A program made the position numbers and the translations under genes. This document shows positions 1 through 12,220 of a DNA stretch of 64,000 bases, in pieces. Below the pieces are notes generated by a model. That model ran no database searches. It was not told where the DNA came from and worked only from the letters and a program-made list of their open reading frames with translations. The DNA is from Steromphala cineraria (Eukaryota; Mollusca; Gastropoda; Trochida; Trochidae). The stretch covers positions 62,150,880 through 62,214,879 of the forward strand of contig OU744731.1 in assembly GCA_916613615.1 (NCBI GenBank), given 5' to 3'. How positions within the stretch are numbered: the stretch's first letter is position 1; every line of letters starts with the position of its first letter.

Positions 1-1074
1 GGTGTCTGCAGATTCCCATCATGTAAACTGACAACAAATTTGAAGACATTGAGTGAAATGGTTCATGAAAATGTCAACAAAAATACGTACATACGTACGG
101 ATAGACGCCGCTGAAAACATAGTCTCTCTCTTAGAATTAGTAAAACAAACATTATCCTTTTGGGAGGGAGGATATGGCTTTGTTCATTTTGTTGCATTTC
201 ATTGGAACAGGAAGTTAAAGTTTGGAGTGCTATATCCCTGTAAGTTTAAGCTCTACCCAGACATCTTCAAGTGATGAATGGGCAAAATCTAATTGAACCA
301 AGGGAAGAAGACAGTGTTAAAAGGGCACAAGAGACATCTGACCAAAATACGTAGATTACAACAGAAACTTGAAATTCGGAATAACATGACTTTTGAACTT
401 GAAATGCTCTTTATGTACTGTGCATGGATAAATTTGCCATTATTTTACTGCACATCCATACATATGCAATAGGACCACTAAATCATTTCACCATGTTTTG
501 AGAATACATTGACATTATATAACATAACTCCTTAGTAATCTCATGTAATCTATTTGATCAAAGCAAAACTAACGGTGATGAGGCTTACTATAAAATTTAA
601 GGTCATTTTCAACAATTATGAAACAAAATGTCATCATTTCATAGGATCTTATTGACTACAACTTGAACATCAGATCGCCCTTTAAAAACTCATAACTTTT
701 TGGCTTAGGGGCAGTTCATAATTTACAGATAATAAGATCATGGCTGATTTCAAGTCTTTGTAGTTGCAAGGACAAAAGATTATGTAAGACGTCACAATAT
801 CGATTTTCAAAGTAATGCACACTTAGGCTATCATAATCAAGCAGAGACAGTTCCTTTCATCTAGTGTTTCACAGCATCTTCTCACACCAGAACAGCTGCT
901 AATATCTGAAATTTGCTCATGCGGCACTAAATAACTTCATCTTCACTCCAACTAGTAAAGCTTGACCACTGGAATTAAATCTATGTTCTCACTACACTTC
1001 TAGTTGTGTCTTAAATCTCTGACAGGATTGGGAAAATACATCATAGTAAAAAGATATGTTAAATTATAGAGCAC
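1..1074. other. Unassigned AT-rich DNA
   Basis: No convincing gene was seen. The only long frame (53-274, plus) has no recognisable domain, splice context or related copy in frame. The segment around 225-365 resembles 12225-12345: both contain GTGATGAATGGGCA followed by a similar A/G-rich stretch. This points to an old local duplication rather than a gene. Confidence 0.5.
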
Positions 1075-1383
1075 TCCGCTTGAGGAGCATTATAACCCTT
1101 GTCTGACCCAAGCTGACATATTTGTTGCTAGAAGGTCACCACCTACACACATCTTTTAACAGGTACCCATTTCCTGCTGCGTCAACACAGGCACATTTCG
1201 AATAACGTCTCTTGCCTAAGGTGACACCATAAATATCTCAACTCGTGGCTCAGTGTGGTTCGGGGAATCAAGTTTATTCAGTAATGAGCGGGTAACCAAC
1301 TCATCTTGCGGGTCTCGCCCGTTATTGCTGAACTATACTGACAGTCGACTGAGCAATGCACAAGACCACGGGCCACAACCACG
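1075..1383 (-). repeat. Degenerate tRNA-derived SINE-like repeat (family 2)
   Basis: This segment aligns by eye with 16738-17150. Shared landmarks include a CAGGTACCCATTT-like centre, a segment of the form 'GGTGACACCA..TCTCAACTC..G.CTCAGTGTGG' and the end block CAGTCGACTGAGCAATGCAC. The orientation is judged from the better copy, whose minus strand ends in a GCGCTATATAAAT-type tail. Both resemble a repeat class common in marine invertebrates in which the head is tRNA-like. Here the promoter boxes are too eroded to mark. Family membership is supported; activity is not. Confidence 0.5.
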
Positions 1384-1539
1384 ACTAACCTGAAATATGT
1401 ATGTGATGAATCCTGGAAAGAATTTACCTCTTTAAATTTCATATCACCATTTCATCGGCAGTGGTTGATCTATAGCTCCAAGATAACTGTAAGACCATTT
1501 CCAATCTAGATATTGCTCTACTGCTTAAAGCTGATTTTG

Positions 1540-1756
1540 GGGGCGGCACAGCTCAGAGGTAAGCTCATTCGGCTTTGTATCAAAAGATCTGAGTTCGAAT
1601 CCCGCAAGGGGCTTGGAAACATTGTCTGCAGTAGCAAACTGTTCTACACACAGTAAGGTTTGGGTGTTCAGTTAAGCACCACTTATGGATCGCTTGCAGC
1701 GGTGATATAACTGAAATATTCTCGAAAGTGGCGAATAACCACATATCACCTCACCT
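1540..1756 (+). repeat. tRNA-derived SINE, mollusc-type tail
   Basis: A tRNA-like head carries an RNA polymerase III A box (CAGCTCAGAGGTAAGCTC, about 1548-1565) and a B box (GAGTTCGAATCCCG, 1591-1604). After an unrelated body the 3' end reads ACTGAAATATTCTCGAAAG and then a GGCGAATAACCAC segment. It resembles the conserved tail of widespread gastropod and bivalve SINEs (from memory of the family, not a search). A short TGATTTT occurs just upstream and again just downstream and may be a target duplication. It is not a functional tRNA: the acceptor stem does not close. Confidence 0.75.
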
Positions 1757-3259
1757 AGATTTGATTTTATATTGTATGTGGTGAATCATTGTTACAAAAG
1801 GAAATAAACAATTCAACTTCAAAAAGATTTTAAAAAGAGCTTTTGAGTTTATGTTACAAAGGTGTCCTGAAAGTTCAAAAGATTATTGCAACCATATATA
1901 ATTATTCAAGGTATTGATGTACTGACTTCCTTATATCAGTGATGAGTTATATATGGAAAATAGTGTAAGGGGCCTTTATACACCGCAGGTTCTCTTACGA
2001 TTGCCAGTAATGATAAAATTATTGGAATTTAGGACAGTAACGATCAATAACACATTTTACTTAAACCGAGGTCTCAAATTGTTTCAGGCGCTGGATAATG
2101 GGTATTCATTGGTTAATGCACACCAGATATTGCTTAAAATCTTATGTGTAACCTAATGGAAATGGGAAACTAGGAGGTTTATTGGAACTGATTCAGCGCG
2201 ATTTCTGATAAAGTAGATGATCGATAAAGACAAATCCCTGTCTATTATAGGCTACCAGAAGAAATGCACCCATTTTCTGTTAGTTTTGTTTTCGCTTTTC
2301 TATTCTTATCTAGCTGAATGACTAAAATAATGAGGGTTTAAAAGAGAAGAGAAAAATATCATCCCTGAATGAATAGAGAGTTACTGAATGTTTAGTTTGT
2401 AAAATGCTATTGCACTATTGTATCAAGTTGTTTATTAAATGACAAAATAGAATGAAAAGTTGCAGCTGTGTACAGCAACTTGTCAATTTGCTAGTGTTTT
2501 TCCATGACTCTCAACAAGCTTACATCCACAAGACATATTGATGTATAATATAATATGTTCACTTCTACATTTTTGTCATTGACACTTTTGAGAAGACTTG
2601 TTAAATATTAAAAACGAACATTAAACCTCTTAAAAATAGGTACAAATATATATTTAGTTTGGGCGATAAATAAAAAAAGATTCCTCATTTACTCATTATT
2701 AAATAATGTTCTTCGGAAATAAGAAAGAAGTTGCAAATCTAAAGACTATGTATAATGGAACATTGCACAACACAAACCACAAAAGGAACATGTAAAGGAA
2801 CATAGGGATAAGAAGGTTAACATTGATGTCAGGTTTCAAAACATTTGAAAAGTACGTATCTGAGCTATGAGATGTTATTAATAGAACTACATGTATGGAC
2901 ATGCTGACTGCTACTAACAAATTGCAAATATCAAATAAAAAAATAAGATATCATTTAATCTTCATATTTTATACAATTTATGCTAAAATATACACGTACA
3001 TATCAAGTATTAAGAGATAACCTATCATACACTGAGAGGGACAATTAACGCAACGCAATTCAGGTTTGCTTTGTAAAACACTTACACAATGTGGAGAACA
3101 AATACACTTCAAATACAGATATGGGAAAGAAATCATAACTGTCAAATAAGATAAGCACATCTGGTAGGTATCCCTGAGAGTCATAAAGAAGCTGGAAGTC
3201 AAGGAAGGTCAAAATTGTGTATGATCACCTTGTGTTTGGTTGCATGCGCCAAGTCGAGC
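1757..3259. other. Unassigned AT-rich DNA with an old duplicate of 4950-5230
   Basis: No gene was recognised. About 2010-2070 resembles 5105-5150: both contain a cagtaacga.caata motif followed by ttttacttaaacc. Together with more diffuse similarity around it, this suggests an ancient duplication of a few hundred bases. The open frames at 1953-2156 (plus) and 2699-3202 (minus) have no recognisable domain. Confidence 0.4.
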
Positions 3260-4020
3260 ACAAATTAAGACACAAACGCCTTATAACATGTTGTGGAATG
3301 GTTTGTCAGTGATGTTGTTGTGCTTGTCAACTCTGCAATCCTCTGAGGTGGATGGGGCTTAATTCTGACTCTTCTTCCGAGTTAAACCCACATTTCGTCT
3401 ATCGGATTCATTTCCGGTGACAATGCAGACCAATTCATCACATAAACATTACCGTTGGTGAGAAGTCCCTTGCCTATCTTGCTGTCTGCGGACGTGCATT
3501 GTTCCGTTGAAAAACATGTTGACCTTGAGCTGCCTGTTGAGCAAATAACGGAAGGAATGTTGACTCTGGATATTTTCACAATATTCCCTGAACAATCACA
3601 AGGTATGACCCGAAACGAACGTTCACGGTTCCCCACACCATTCCACCTCTACTTCTTCCCTCCACATCTCCCAAATCTATCTCTCTCCACACCGTTGAGT
3701 CAAATCGTTCTCGTGTATGTCAAAGTACAAGCTGACGTACGTCCATCATGGTAACTTAGCTTGAATCTCGACTCGTCTGAGAAGAGGACATTCGCCCAGG
3801 TTATGGTTTTTGTAAAAGCCTCTATTCTGTGCCCAGTGCCTTCCTTCGCAAAAGATCTGTCCAACGAGAGGGCGACGACACCTGTTTCAGTGTGCTGCAT
3901 GGCATCACTTGGCTATCTGTGAACTGATCGATGTGACGGACACGTGTTAAAACTGCTCTCCTTGCCATGTCTTTTGCGTTCTTCATCCTGTTCCTCGAGT
4001 GCTGCAATTCTATTGAACTG
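3260..4020 (-). pseudogene. Broken Tc1-like transposase
   Basis: Read on the minus strand, several frames give pieces of a Tc1/mariner-superfamily transposase. About 3770-3720 encodes WANVLFSDESRFKLSYHDGR, matching the Tc1 segment with the second catalytic aspartate (FSDES). About 3440-3385 encodes NWSALSPEMNPIDEMW, matching the family's 'W.A.SPD.NPIE..W' block, where the third catalytic acidic residue is normally E (here I-D). After one stop codon the same frame continues LGRRVRIKPHPPQRIAEL, the usual C-terminal extension. Frameshifts and stops make it non-functional. No terminal inverted repeats were located, so the element's limits are unknown. Confidence 0.8.
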
Positions 4021-5033
4021 TCAGGGACAAAAGAAACGATACCATATAAAATGCATGATAGGTTAATTTACGATTGATAGTTACGGCTGAAACAGGGTTA
4101 ATTTATGTATTCAAGAGCTAACTGAACTAAGCTTTTAATTTCAGAGCTATATCTGTTAACGCTTTTGAAATACAAGCCTTTAACGCTGTTAAAAAATCTC
4201 CTTAACTAGACGGGATAGGATAGTGAAAATGGCCCTTTTTCTTGTTCTTAAACCAAAATACAGGCAAAATGCGTGAACAAATTAACTTCTACAAGAGTTA
4301 TTTATATTGATAACATCTTAGATTTATTATATTTTTAAATCTTATAATTATTTTATTTCAATTCCAAAGATTATGACCAAAAATAACATCGAAAAAGCTG
4401 TTTTTTGACCCCTCATGTATATGAACAGTCATACAATTCTAAGTTTGATACTTTGATGTTTGAAATTGTGAGTACTTCTTCACAACTGATGTGCCTATCA
4501 CAAGGGATCGTAGTCCCATTTCATTTACAACAGGATTTTGTTTTGTACTCTTTTGAAAAGTTAGTATCGTTTCTTTTGCCCCTGAGTGTAATCATCCAGT
4601 CAACAAAAAAAGACAAATGATAAGAAGCTTAATCTTAAAATTGACATTTGACCAGTACAATGTTTGAGTAAGTTTTGTTGTAGGTTTCGTTTTGTTTGCA
4701 TGTAAATGATTATATGTCCATGAATGAAAATACATTCAGTGAATAAGGTAATGTTATTCATTCGTCGACCAATGACTACAGGAATTTCATTATTCACGGA
4801 TGCACCATAAGTTGTTCAATAAGAATATTTTGAAATGTATCCACTAAAACTCAATCAGCATTACATAAGAAAGCGATGTGCAAACTATAATTGAATCAAG
4901 GGAATAAGACACAATTAAAAGGACAGAAGAGCCATCTGATTGCTTTGCAGACTACTAAAGACAATGAACAATTTCATTGGATATAGCCTAAAGTCTCTGA
5001 GAGCGTTGATCTTGATTTGACATTAGAACGTGA
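4021..5033. other. Unassigned AT-rich DNA
   Basis: No gene was recognised. The overlapping short frames at 4405-4620 (plus) and 4600-4797 (minus) carry no motif. The stretch near 4885-4950 is related to 285-360 and 12265-12340. Confidence 0.4.
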
Positions 5034-5074
5034 CTGAAAATATAAAATTGTCAAAAAACGTGCTACTGCCCCTT
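5034..5074 (+). repeat. End relic of a T2/Kolobok-type MITE
   Basis: The last 40 bases of the MITE family seen elsewhere in this window survive here, including CAAAAAACGTGCTACTGCCC. The terminal TTTAA is degraded to TTGAA. No matching left end was found upstream, so this is a solo end left after deletion or decay. Confidence 0.7.
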
Positions 5075-5832
5075 GAATGGTCTTGTAGGTTATGATTTAT
5101 TTCAAACAACTAAAGCAGTAACGACCAATACAATATTTTACTTAAACCTATTTTCAACTTCTGCCGCTTTGTTATGGGTATTTATATTTACATCGCTAAT
5201 TTTAATCAAGATTAATTACATTTTTGCAAGTTTGAAAATGAAATTTGACTCAAAATTGAAAATAACTTACAATTGAATTAAAAATCAGGACACGGATGCA
5301 TTTTCAGTTTTTTTGAGAATAGAGTTTTTGTAATGCTGGAATGAAAGCTGATCACATGATTTGAGAATCAATTAAAAAACATATCAAATTCTATAACTTC
5401 TAAAGGGTAAACGTATCAGAATCATTTTAAATTAACATTTACACTGTCATGGTATTTGTTTGCCATATAGTTTGACTATTTAGATTGTATGAAAAAAAAA
5501 CGTGTACATTCTTAAATTGATCATGCGAAGTAGATATTAATACTCAATTTTGAAAAGGATGAGAGCATCAAGAAATAATTAATTTAAAACTCATAAAATG
5601 TCATTGAGGCAAAAGACATGAAATTCATGTACACAAGAAAGATGAGATTGTCTGCATGAAGTTATAATCTTATGTTTATATTACTTGCGTTAACAATAAA
5701 AAATGGATGAAGCTGATATCGAATGAATTCAAATAGTATTTCAATTGGTAATTACTTGTTGACATTGTTTACAAAAAGAAAAGATTCAAGAGTTTGAGAT
5801 CAATATCTGATACAAATTCAGGACAAGTGTTA

Positions 5833-6007
5833 TACAGTAGAACTCGGATAACGAACTCCAAGGGACCAAAGAATTTAGTTCGCTATATCAGGTGTTCGCT
5901 ACTCACTTGGGCCGCCATGCATGGAGCTTTTGAAGGGAATTAAAAATTTGGTCCCTATATCCGATTGTTCGCTATATCTGAGTTCGCTATATCCGTGTTC
6001 TACTGTA
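5833..6007. mobile_element. Short pogo/Tigger-like MITE with TA target
   Basis: The 171-bp element starts CAGTAGAACTCGGATAACGA and ends with the inverse (GTTCGCTATATCCGTGTTCTACTG), flanked by TA on both sides (5833-5834 and 6006-6007). The TA target and CAGTAGAAC..CGGATAACGAAC-style termini are typical of pogo/Tigger-type Tc1-mariner elements. The interior holds further copies of the 'TTCGCTATATC' motif and no coding potential. Non-autonomous. Confidence 0.85.
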
Positions 6008-8337
6008 TTCCAATTAACAAACTCTGTGGCTATCATTAATCCATTAACGATGTAGTCATGATAACGCTGAATTCGCGATGTCCTCCTTAACTACCATAAC
6101 GACGAACTTACATGATAGTGTAATGATGAAAGTAGTTATTATTGACCAGTCTATGGATATATAATTGATAATTGAAACTTCTGCCCTTTACTTTTAGCTG
6201 TATTGATAGTTATGTTTCAGTAGCGTCTTCCATAGGTCAATTGGTTAAGGTCATGTGCTTTATGTCTTCAAGACACGTTGCTAATGATATATATATATAT
6301 ATATATAATAGTTTTTACAAATAAGGTTACTATTGACGTGTCACGAATCGATGTGTGTATTGTTCTTCGCCATTTAAGTAATACTTTGCAATTATTCGCG
6401 AATTGTCATTTTGAATACTTTGAAAACCAAAAAAAGAGTCGTTTATTAGACTGCATCTTTCTCGTAGGCTCTCAAAACTTCTTCTTTAACCATACACCTT
6501 TTCCATTAATGGCAAAATTTATCGTCTTCGTTTCCCTGATGAAATACTAGAAGGGTTTTGCTTTAGAAATATCATGACTATCATGATCTTTCTTGTCAAC
6601 TCCCATTTGGGATTTGTTTATAGAGGTTTAAATGTGTTTCTCGCTCTTAATAAACGCCTTCACTCTCATTAGAACATTGTCTTTTCCGTAGATAAATGTG
6701 AACATATCTTATTTCGTGAGTCGTTGTTTGACACCTTTAACTGGAAGGTATACTCTCAGAGGAGATCAAGCTTAACATTATATCCTAACAGTAAATTCGT
6801 GTCTTATTTCGTCAATAATTCTCACTGTTAATTGTAAACTTTTAAGAAGACTAACAACTGGTGTCTGATACATACAAAACATAGGATATGTATGTACTTC
6901 AAGGGTCTCTTGGCAACCCGAAGGATAAACTGTTGGTAGTACCAAATGAAATTTAAGCTTATTGAAATATTTCATGGGACTAAAACACGATGCATATTTT
7001 GTTCCACTTTTAACTAATGTTCTAAACAAAATAAAGAGTCCAAAATGAATGTGTTAAGGGAAACACTGTCATACTGTGCAGCCGGAAATCAGAAACACTA
7101 AATAAAACTTATTCCATGTCATGGTCCTCAACTGATTCTGTAAAAATTTTTGGTCAGTTGTCTCTTTGCGTCAGACCTGTCATGTTCAGCAGAGAGGGAT
7201 TTGAAAATGTCATGCCAGTTGGTGTTTGGGGCTCATTACAAAGGAGTCGAATGCTTTGATTTTTGACCTCATTTCTTGACGTATTTGATATGGAATGTCT
7301 TGCATATGCCTACTTATTTCCGTGAAATAGATACATGTATGTTACATTTTTAAAAATCTTGTAATCATTAAATTCATTTACGTGTATGAATGGGCGTGGT
7401 GATGACTGTTTTGCATGAGTTGTCTCCCTTAGACCACTCACTGACGTTAGGCTTGACTTTTTGTGCTTTGGCCAATTGAATCGCTTTAATCTAATCACGT
7501 GATAGCGTGTAGTGTGTATCTTTCATTTCAAAGTTGACTGGCAGAGAGAAAAGACGTATTTTTTTTCAACGAAGGTCGACAGAGCCCTTCTAATAATGTC
7601 GAGACGTGGGAAACCATCCGGGCTTAAAAGAAAGCCGTCGCAACGCATGTTGGAACGATCAAAGCGACAGAAGGGCCAGACTCGACATCCGTCGGACATG
7701 ATTCATTGATGCAGATTTGAAAGCCTCAGTGATACATGAATATCATACGACGTAGCATTGGTATGCCCAAACGATAAGATCGGAAGGATGTCTACACATC
7801 GGGAGAATGATTAACATGACATTACTTGAGTTATAACCAAAAGGCTTCCTATTGTTGACAGGTCATTGCTAGCGCTTTTAGCTGACTCTGTGAGTGGGAA
7901 ATTCGACGGACCTTACACTAGTGCAAAACATTGTTCTTTTGCAGTTATGTGTGATCCTCAATATAAGAATGCCTTGCATCAGAATTCTAAGCAGAATCGC
8001 ATGTACATGTACAGCTATTTGAAATATAGCTAAAAACGTCTTGCTAATGAAATATATGAATATAGATGTAGAGTTTGAAAAGATATGACAGTTTTCAAGT
8101 CTAGTAATGTAAGTGTTGCATGTCTTGGCTCATTAATTAAAGTCAACAATGCGACTCATTACAGACTTAAGTTGAAATATATCACATGAAGGACGAAAGT
8201 CGATATTTTCACAATGCATCTTTTCAATGAGCCCTTCCCTACGTTATATAGAACTGTCGCTTTGTTATGAAGAACTGAAACGCGCAGAAAAAAATGATTA
8301 TCAACTGAAATTAAACGAATATCTTATTCAAACCGTA
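6008..8337. other. Unassigned DNA with a short AT microsatellite
   Basis: A run of AT dinucleotides lies at about 6287-6306. No recognised gene is present. A basic peptide frame at 7596-7706 (MSRRGKPSGLKRKPSQ...) sits in slightly GC-richer DNA. It could be a fragment of a mobile-element protein, but I cannot name a family. The segment near 7165-7200 (GCGTCAGACCTGTCATGT) recurs at about 9372-9389. Confidence 0.4.
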
Positions 8338-9130
8338 ACAACAGTTATGCCCCCACCTTATAGCGTAAGCGGGGGTATGTTGCGTTCATTCTTGCCTGTC
8401 CGCCCGTCACAGAACTTAGTCCGGAGCATATCTCCTTAACTATACATGCTAGCTTCACCAAACTTCATACACTAATTATTAATCAACCATGATCCCTAGA
8501 TGTGCTTATTGAGGATGAGACCAACAATTGATTTCTATTTTTGCGGTTTCCATGGAAACATGACTAAAACAGTGACCTTTTGACGAAGTATTTTGTCTGG
8601 AGCATATCTCCTAAACTATACATGCTAGCTTCACCAAACGTCATACACTTATCCAATATCCAATAGATGATTTTTATTTTGGCGAATTCCATGGAGACAT
8701 GGCTAAAAAAGTGACTATGATGAATTACTTTTTCCTGAACATATGTAAAAAAACATCTTAACGTTACAAAACTTTCTACATGTCAATGATCTTTTAGAGT
8801 TAACCTATTTATGAATGTTCTTTTCTATTGTTTCCATGGAAACATAAGTTAACAGTCAATCAACAAATGTAATTTTGTCCTCAGCATCAATTCTTAATCA
8901 AATTTAACCAAGATCCCTCTATGTACTAGTTTAACGGTAAAACCTACTAATGAATTTAGTATTGTTGTCTTTCAGTGGAAACAGGACGTATACAATGATT
9001 TATCTTTAAAACTGTGTACTCAACCATCATACAACTTAACAATTTTTTTATCAATTTTACTATTTGAAGTTCTTAGAACAAAATGGGAAGCGGGGGTATA
9101 TGTGCTCTGCTCGCTTCTACACTTGTTTCA
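8338..9130. repeat. Interspersed repeat with a GGGGGTAT hairpin and internal tandem copies
   Basis: The left edge forms a hairpin-like block (ATGCCCCCACC, spacer, GCGGGGGTAT, about 8346-8378). The right part repeats GCGGGGGTAT and continues to GCTCTGCTCGCTTCT, as in repeats I associate with bivalve genomes. Inside, a unit of roughly 150-170 bp is repeated. It contains GAGCATATCTCC, a CTATACATGCTAGCTTCACC block and a TTTCCATGGAAACATGACTA block. Two clear copies lie at 8418-8580 and 8595-8720, with more eroded copies to about 9000. The internal repeats and terminal hairpin suggest a non-autonomous rolling-circle or foldback-type element. The class is not settled. Confidence 0.6.
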
Positions 9131-11887
9131 CCTGCAATGGAGGTAAACACGGCAATGGCAATTCATAAGTAATTTTTTTTTATCAACGTAGGTCTTATGT
9201 CTTGCCCAGAGCGAAGAACATAATGGGATAAGGGCGTAGAGTCAAGAATATGTAATAACATGCCCCGCCGGCAGAAACATAACCTATTTCTATGTCTTGG
9301 TTGTCAAAAGATGATCCTGATTAAACCTTCAGCTTTTTTTTTCTGACAAAAGGGATAAGTAGTTTGTTTGCGTCAGACCTGTCATGTACGAATGTCTAAC
9401 AGAGTCTAATTCTACTTTATGTCTCTCCTTGTTTCTCATACTCCTGAATAGACTTGTTGATCTACATTAATGTGAAGTATAACTCCTTTCAGTGGCATTT
9501 TAGAAGTTGGTTTGATGAAGAAATACAAATGTATGGATTTACAAATTCTTTATTGCAAACATATGTGTTGGTGTACATGCTAACACCGTTTTCAAGCAAA
9601 TGCAATAAAGAAGTCGTAAATCCATTTATTTGTAATTCTTCATTAATGTGAAGTTTTATAATTTGTTTGAAAGAATGCTGCAGATTTCAAATTTTCTCTC
9701 CGTCAATCACTCAGATTTATTTTGATAAAGATAATTATACATTTGATGACCTTTAAAGAATTCAATGAAATAATTTCCATGTAGTCATTGGCCAATGCAT
9801 TTAAAAGACGCTTGTCACAAATAACTCTAAACCGCAAAGCGATTGAGATTAAACTGTCTCTTTCCACAAATGTCAATTTTTACAAAGTTAGGAAAATACG
9901 CCCTTGAATATTTAGAGCTCTATTGTTTAACCTTTCAATTCAAAGATTAGATTCTATGGCTCATACAGTGAAAGTGCATAACTGCATCGATTATATTGCT
10001 TTTCGTTACATACAAATAACAAGTTTGAATATTTTCAATATGGGAGAAACGTCTATAACTCATACAATATGTATTGTTAAAAGATGAAGGGAAATTGCTA
10101 AACAGAAATATATCAACAATTAATTTGAAATATGTAATGCTTGTGCCTACAAGTTTTATCATTTATATTTCAAGTTGCTCCCTAAATACATTTAGTACAT
10201 CAACACCTGTGATGACATCGGAATTTCTCAAAAGGTCAAACCCTTAAGCTTTGTAACTTGCACGTTTTTCTTTTTTGCACAAGTTACTCCAAATTTCGCA
10301 GTTGATGTTCAGACAAGATTGTTTAAAATAGAGTTGGGTCAAATGTAATGGGACGTCAATTTCAATTAGATTACAATGTTGCATTGAAGTATGTTATTCA
10401 CCTTATGTTCTGGTTGCTCTTCTCTTCCGAAACAATCAGCACCAATCTTCATTGTTTGCAATGTCACCCTGCTATGGACAAGTTTCAAACGTTATAAAAT
10501 AATCATGACATTTAAGGCACATTACTTTTATTCGAAGCAGAAAAGTAATTAAAAATCATTTTCAAGATAATAAAAAAATTCATTTTCGCAGATTTGGTTA
10601 ATCTAAAGAGTAAAAACATATCTTGTAAGTTGTTCCCAAAAGTGCAAAAAGCATGATCCATCTCCTTATGACATGTTTGTTGGTGACAGTATTTCCAGAT
10701 CAACGCCCCACAAACTTCTCAAACTGAAATATTCATCAATATCAAGATCACATAATACGTTTACCTGTGATCAAGAATTAAGACGTTAAATAATTTTTCG
10801 CAATTCGTTCTGGTTTAAAAACCTTTCTTAAAATATTTCTGTGTACTACGTTTTAAGAACATTATTGATAAGATTTATCACAAAGTTCTTATTTGTTTTC
10901 ACAATACAGTGAATTCATCTTCAATTGTTCTCAATTACACTATTGTGTTTCTTGCAAGAGTCACTATATGAATTGAGATAATATATCATGTGCTATTTCA
11001 TTACATACCACAGTTTCAACTGATCATGTTACAAGTTTTATTATTATTGATATCATAAGACATATCAAGAGATGTTTACACGAAATTTACTGTCGTGTTC
11101 TTTCAAATACACTTTTTTTAGAATATAATAAATATGCTCTTTTGTTTCACAGAATGGAAATAATGTTATGGTACATATGTACTGTCAAACGTTATTGTCT
11201 ACTATGACTCATCTTCAACATATTCCAACACTTGTTCTTCCTTTTACAATCTGTGGATTTCTTAGAACGTGTTATTCTGAAATGTGGGTATGCGAAAGTG
11301 TGCTGTTTTGTAATGGACTCATTTACAATGATAGCCATAAATGTCATCATATCATCGTATAAAGGGATTCTTTTCACAAAGAAAGTTAAGTATCAATTCA
11401 AGACATGGAATACAGATATATCAGAATTACCTTATATAATTAGGAAAAGAAACCAAAATGTAGTTTGATAGCAATTGGACTAGGATTAAAATATTTGCCA
11501 AAACAATAATTTAATTTTTATGTGACTAGATGATAGGAGAAGTAACTTATTTATTTATGACATAATTAGTGACTGTTGAATTACATCTTTTATAAAATGA
11601 CAGTCAAAAACCAGATTGAATATGTACAATATACATGAAGATAACATAACAGTAAACTATTCTAAAAGTGACAGAATTTATGATACATTGTTAAAGGATG
11701 ATATTTCTTTTGATGGATAGATATCGCTTTACTTGAATATTTTATGAACAAATTGAAAGTACTAAAATAACTTTACTTTCATCAACACCTAAAACATAAC
11801 CTAAACGCTATCATTAAGCAAGGCATTCATCACACCTAACATTGAAACAAGTCCTGTTGATGTTACCACTAAGATTTAAAGTTAGCT
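9131..11887. other. Unassigned DNA with blocks of the old duplicated unit
   Basis: No gene was recognised. About 10470-10500 (CTGCTATGGACAAGTTTCAAA and neighbours) is related to 19120-19150 and, less closely, to 32375-32410. This links the segment to the tandemly duplicated unit. The paired antisense frames at 11168-11468 have no recognisable domain. Confidence 0.4.
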
Positions 11888-12220
11888 TTAAAGGAACAGT
11901 AGCACGTTTTTAGGGGGAACATAAGGGGATGTCGGGAAAATGAAAATTAATGGTTCCAATTGAAGGATAATGTATTTAAACTTAATGGAGCGGTAATGAT
12001 TCAAATATTTATCATAAAGTTTAGCCATGCGATTGGTTTTACTTACACAAAATGAATTAGAGGTGTTCACACAAAATGGCCGCCAATGGATTTTATATGA
12101 ATCTTCATACTTTGTCCTCTGACTTTGGATGATTGGTTTGTGTAAAGGTTACCATTAACTTACAATCAGTGAGGAATGTAAAATATAAAATTATCAAAAA
12201 ACGTGCTACTGCCCCTTTAA
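11888..12220 (+). mobile_element. T2/Kolobok-type MITE, copy 1 (internal deletion)
   Basis: It is bounded by TTAA and has the family's inverted ends. The left end is AAAGGAACAGTAGCACGTTT, with two changes from the GGGG form, and the right end is ACGTGCTACTGCCCCTTTAA. The interior matches the other copies, including the AAAATGGCCGCCAATGGATT segment near 12074. The block around 'GAGATTTTTGACACTGTCAAAATAA' is missing, so the copy is about 30 bp short. TTAA targets and TTAAAGG termini define T2 (Kolobok superfamily) MITEs. Confidence 0.88.

Noticed and set aside
1540..1612. Functional tRNA gene
   Set aside because: A and B boxes are present but the arms do not close into a cloverleaf, and the sequence continues as a SINE body.
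7596..7706. Basic peptide MSRRGKPSGLKRKPSQ as a real gene start
   Set aside because: It looks loosely like the N-terminus of some hAT-type proteins, but no further domain or splice context was found.
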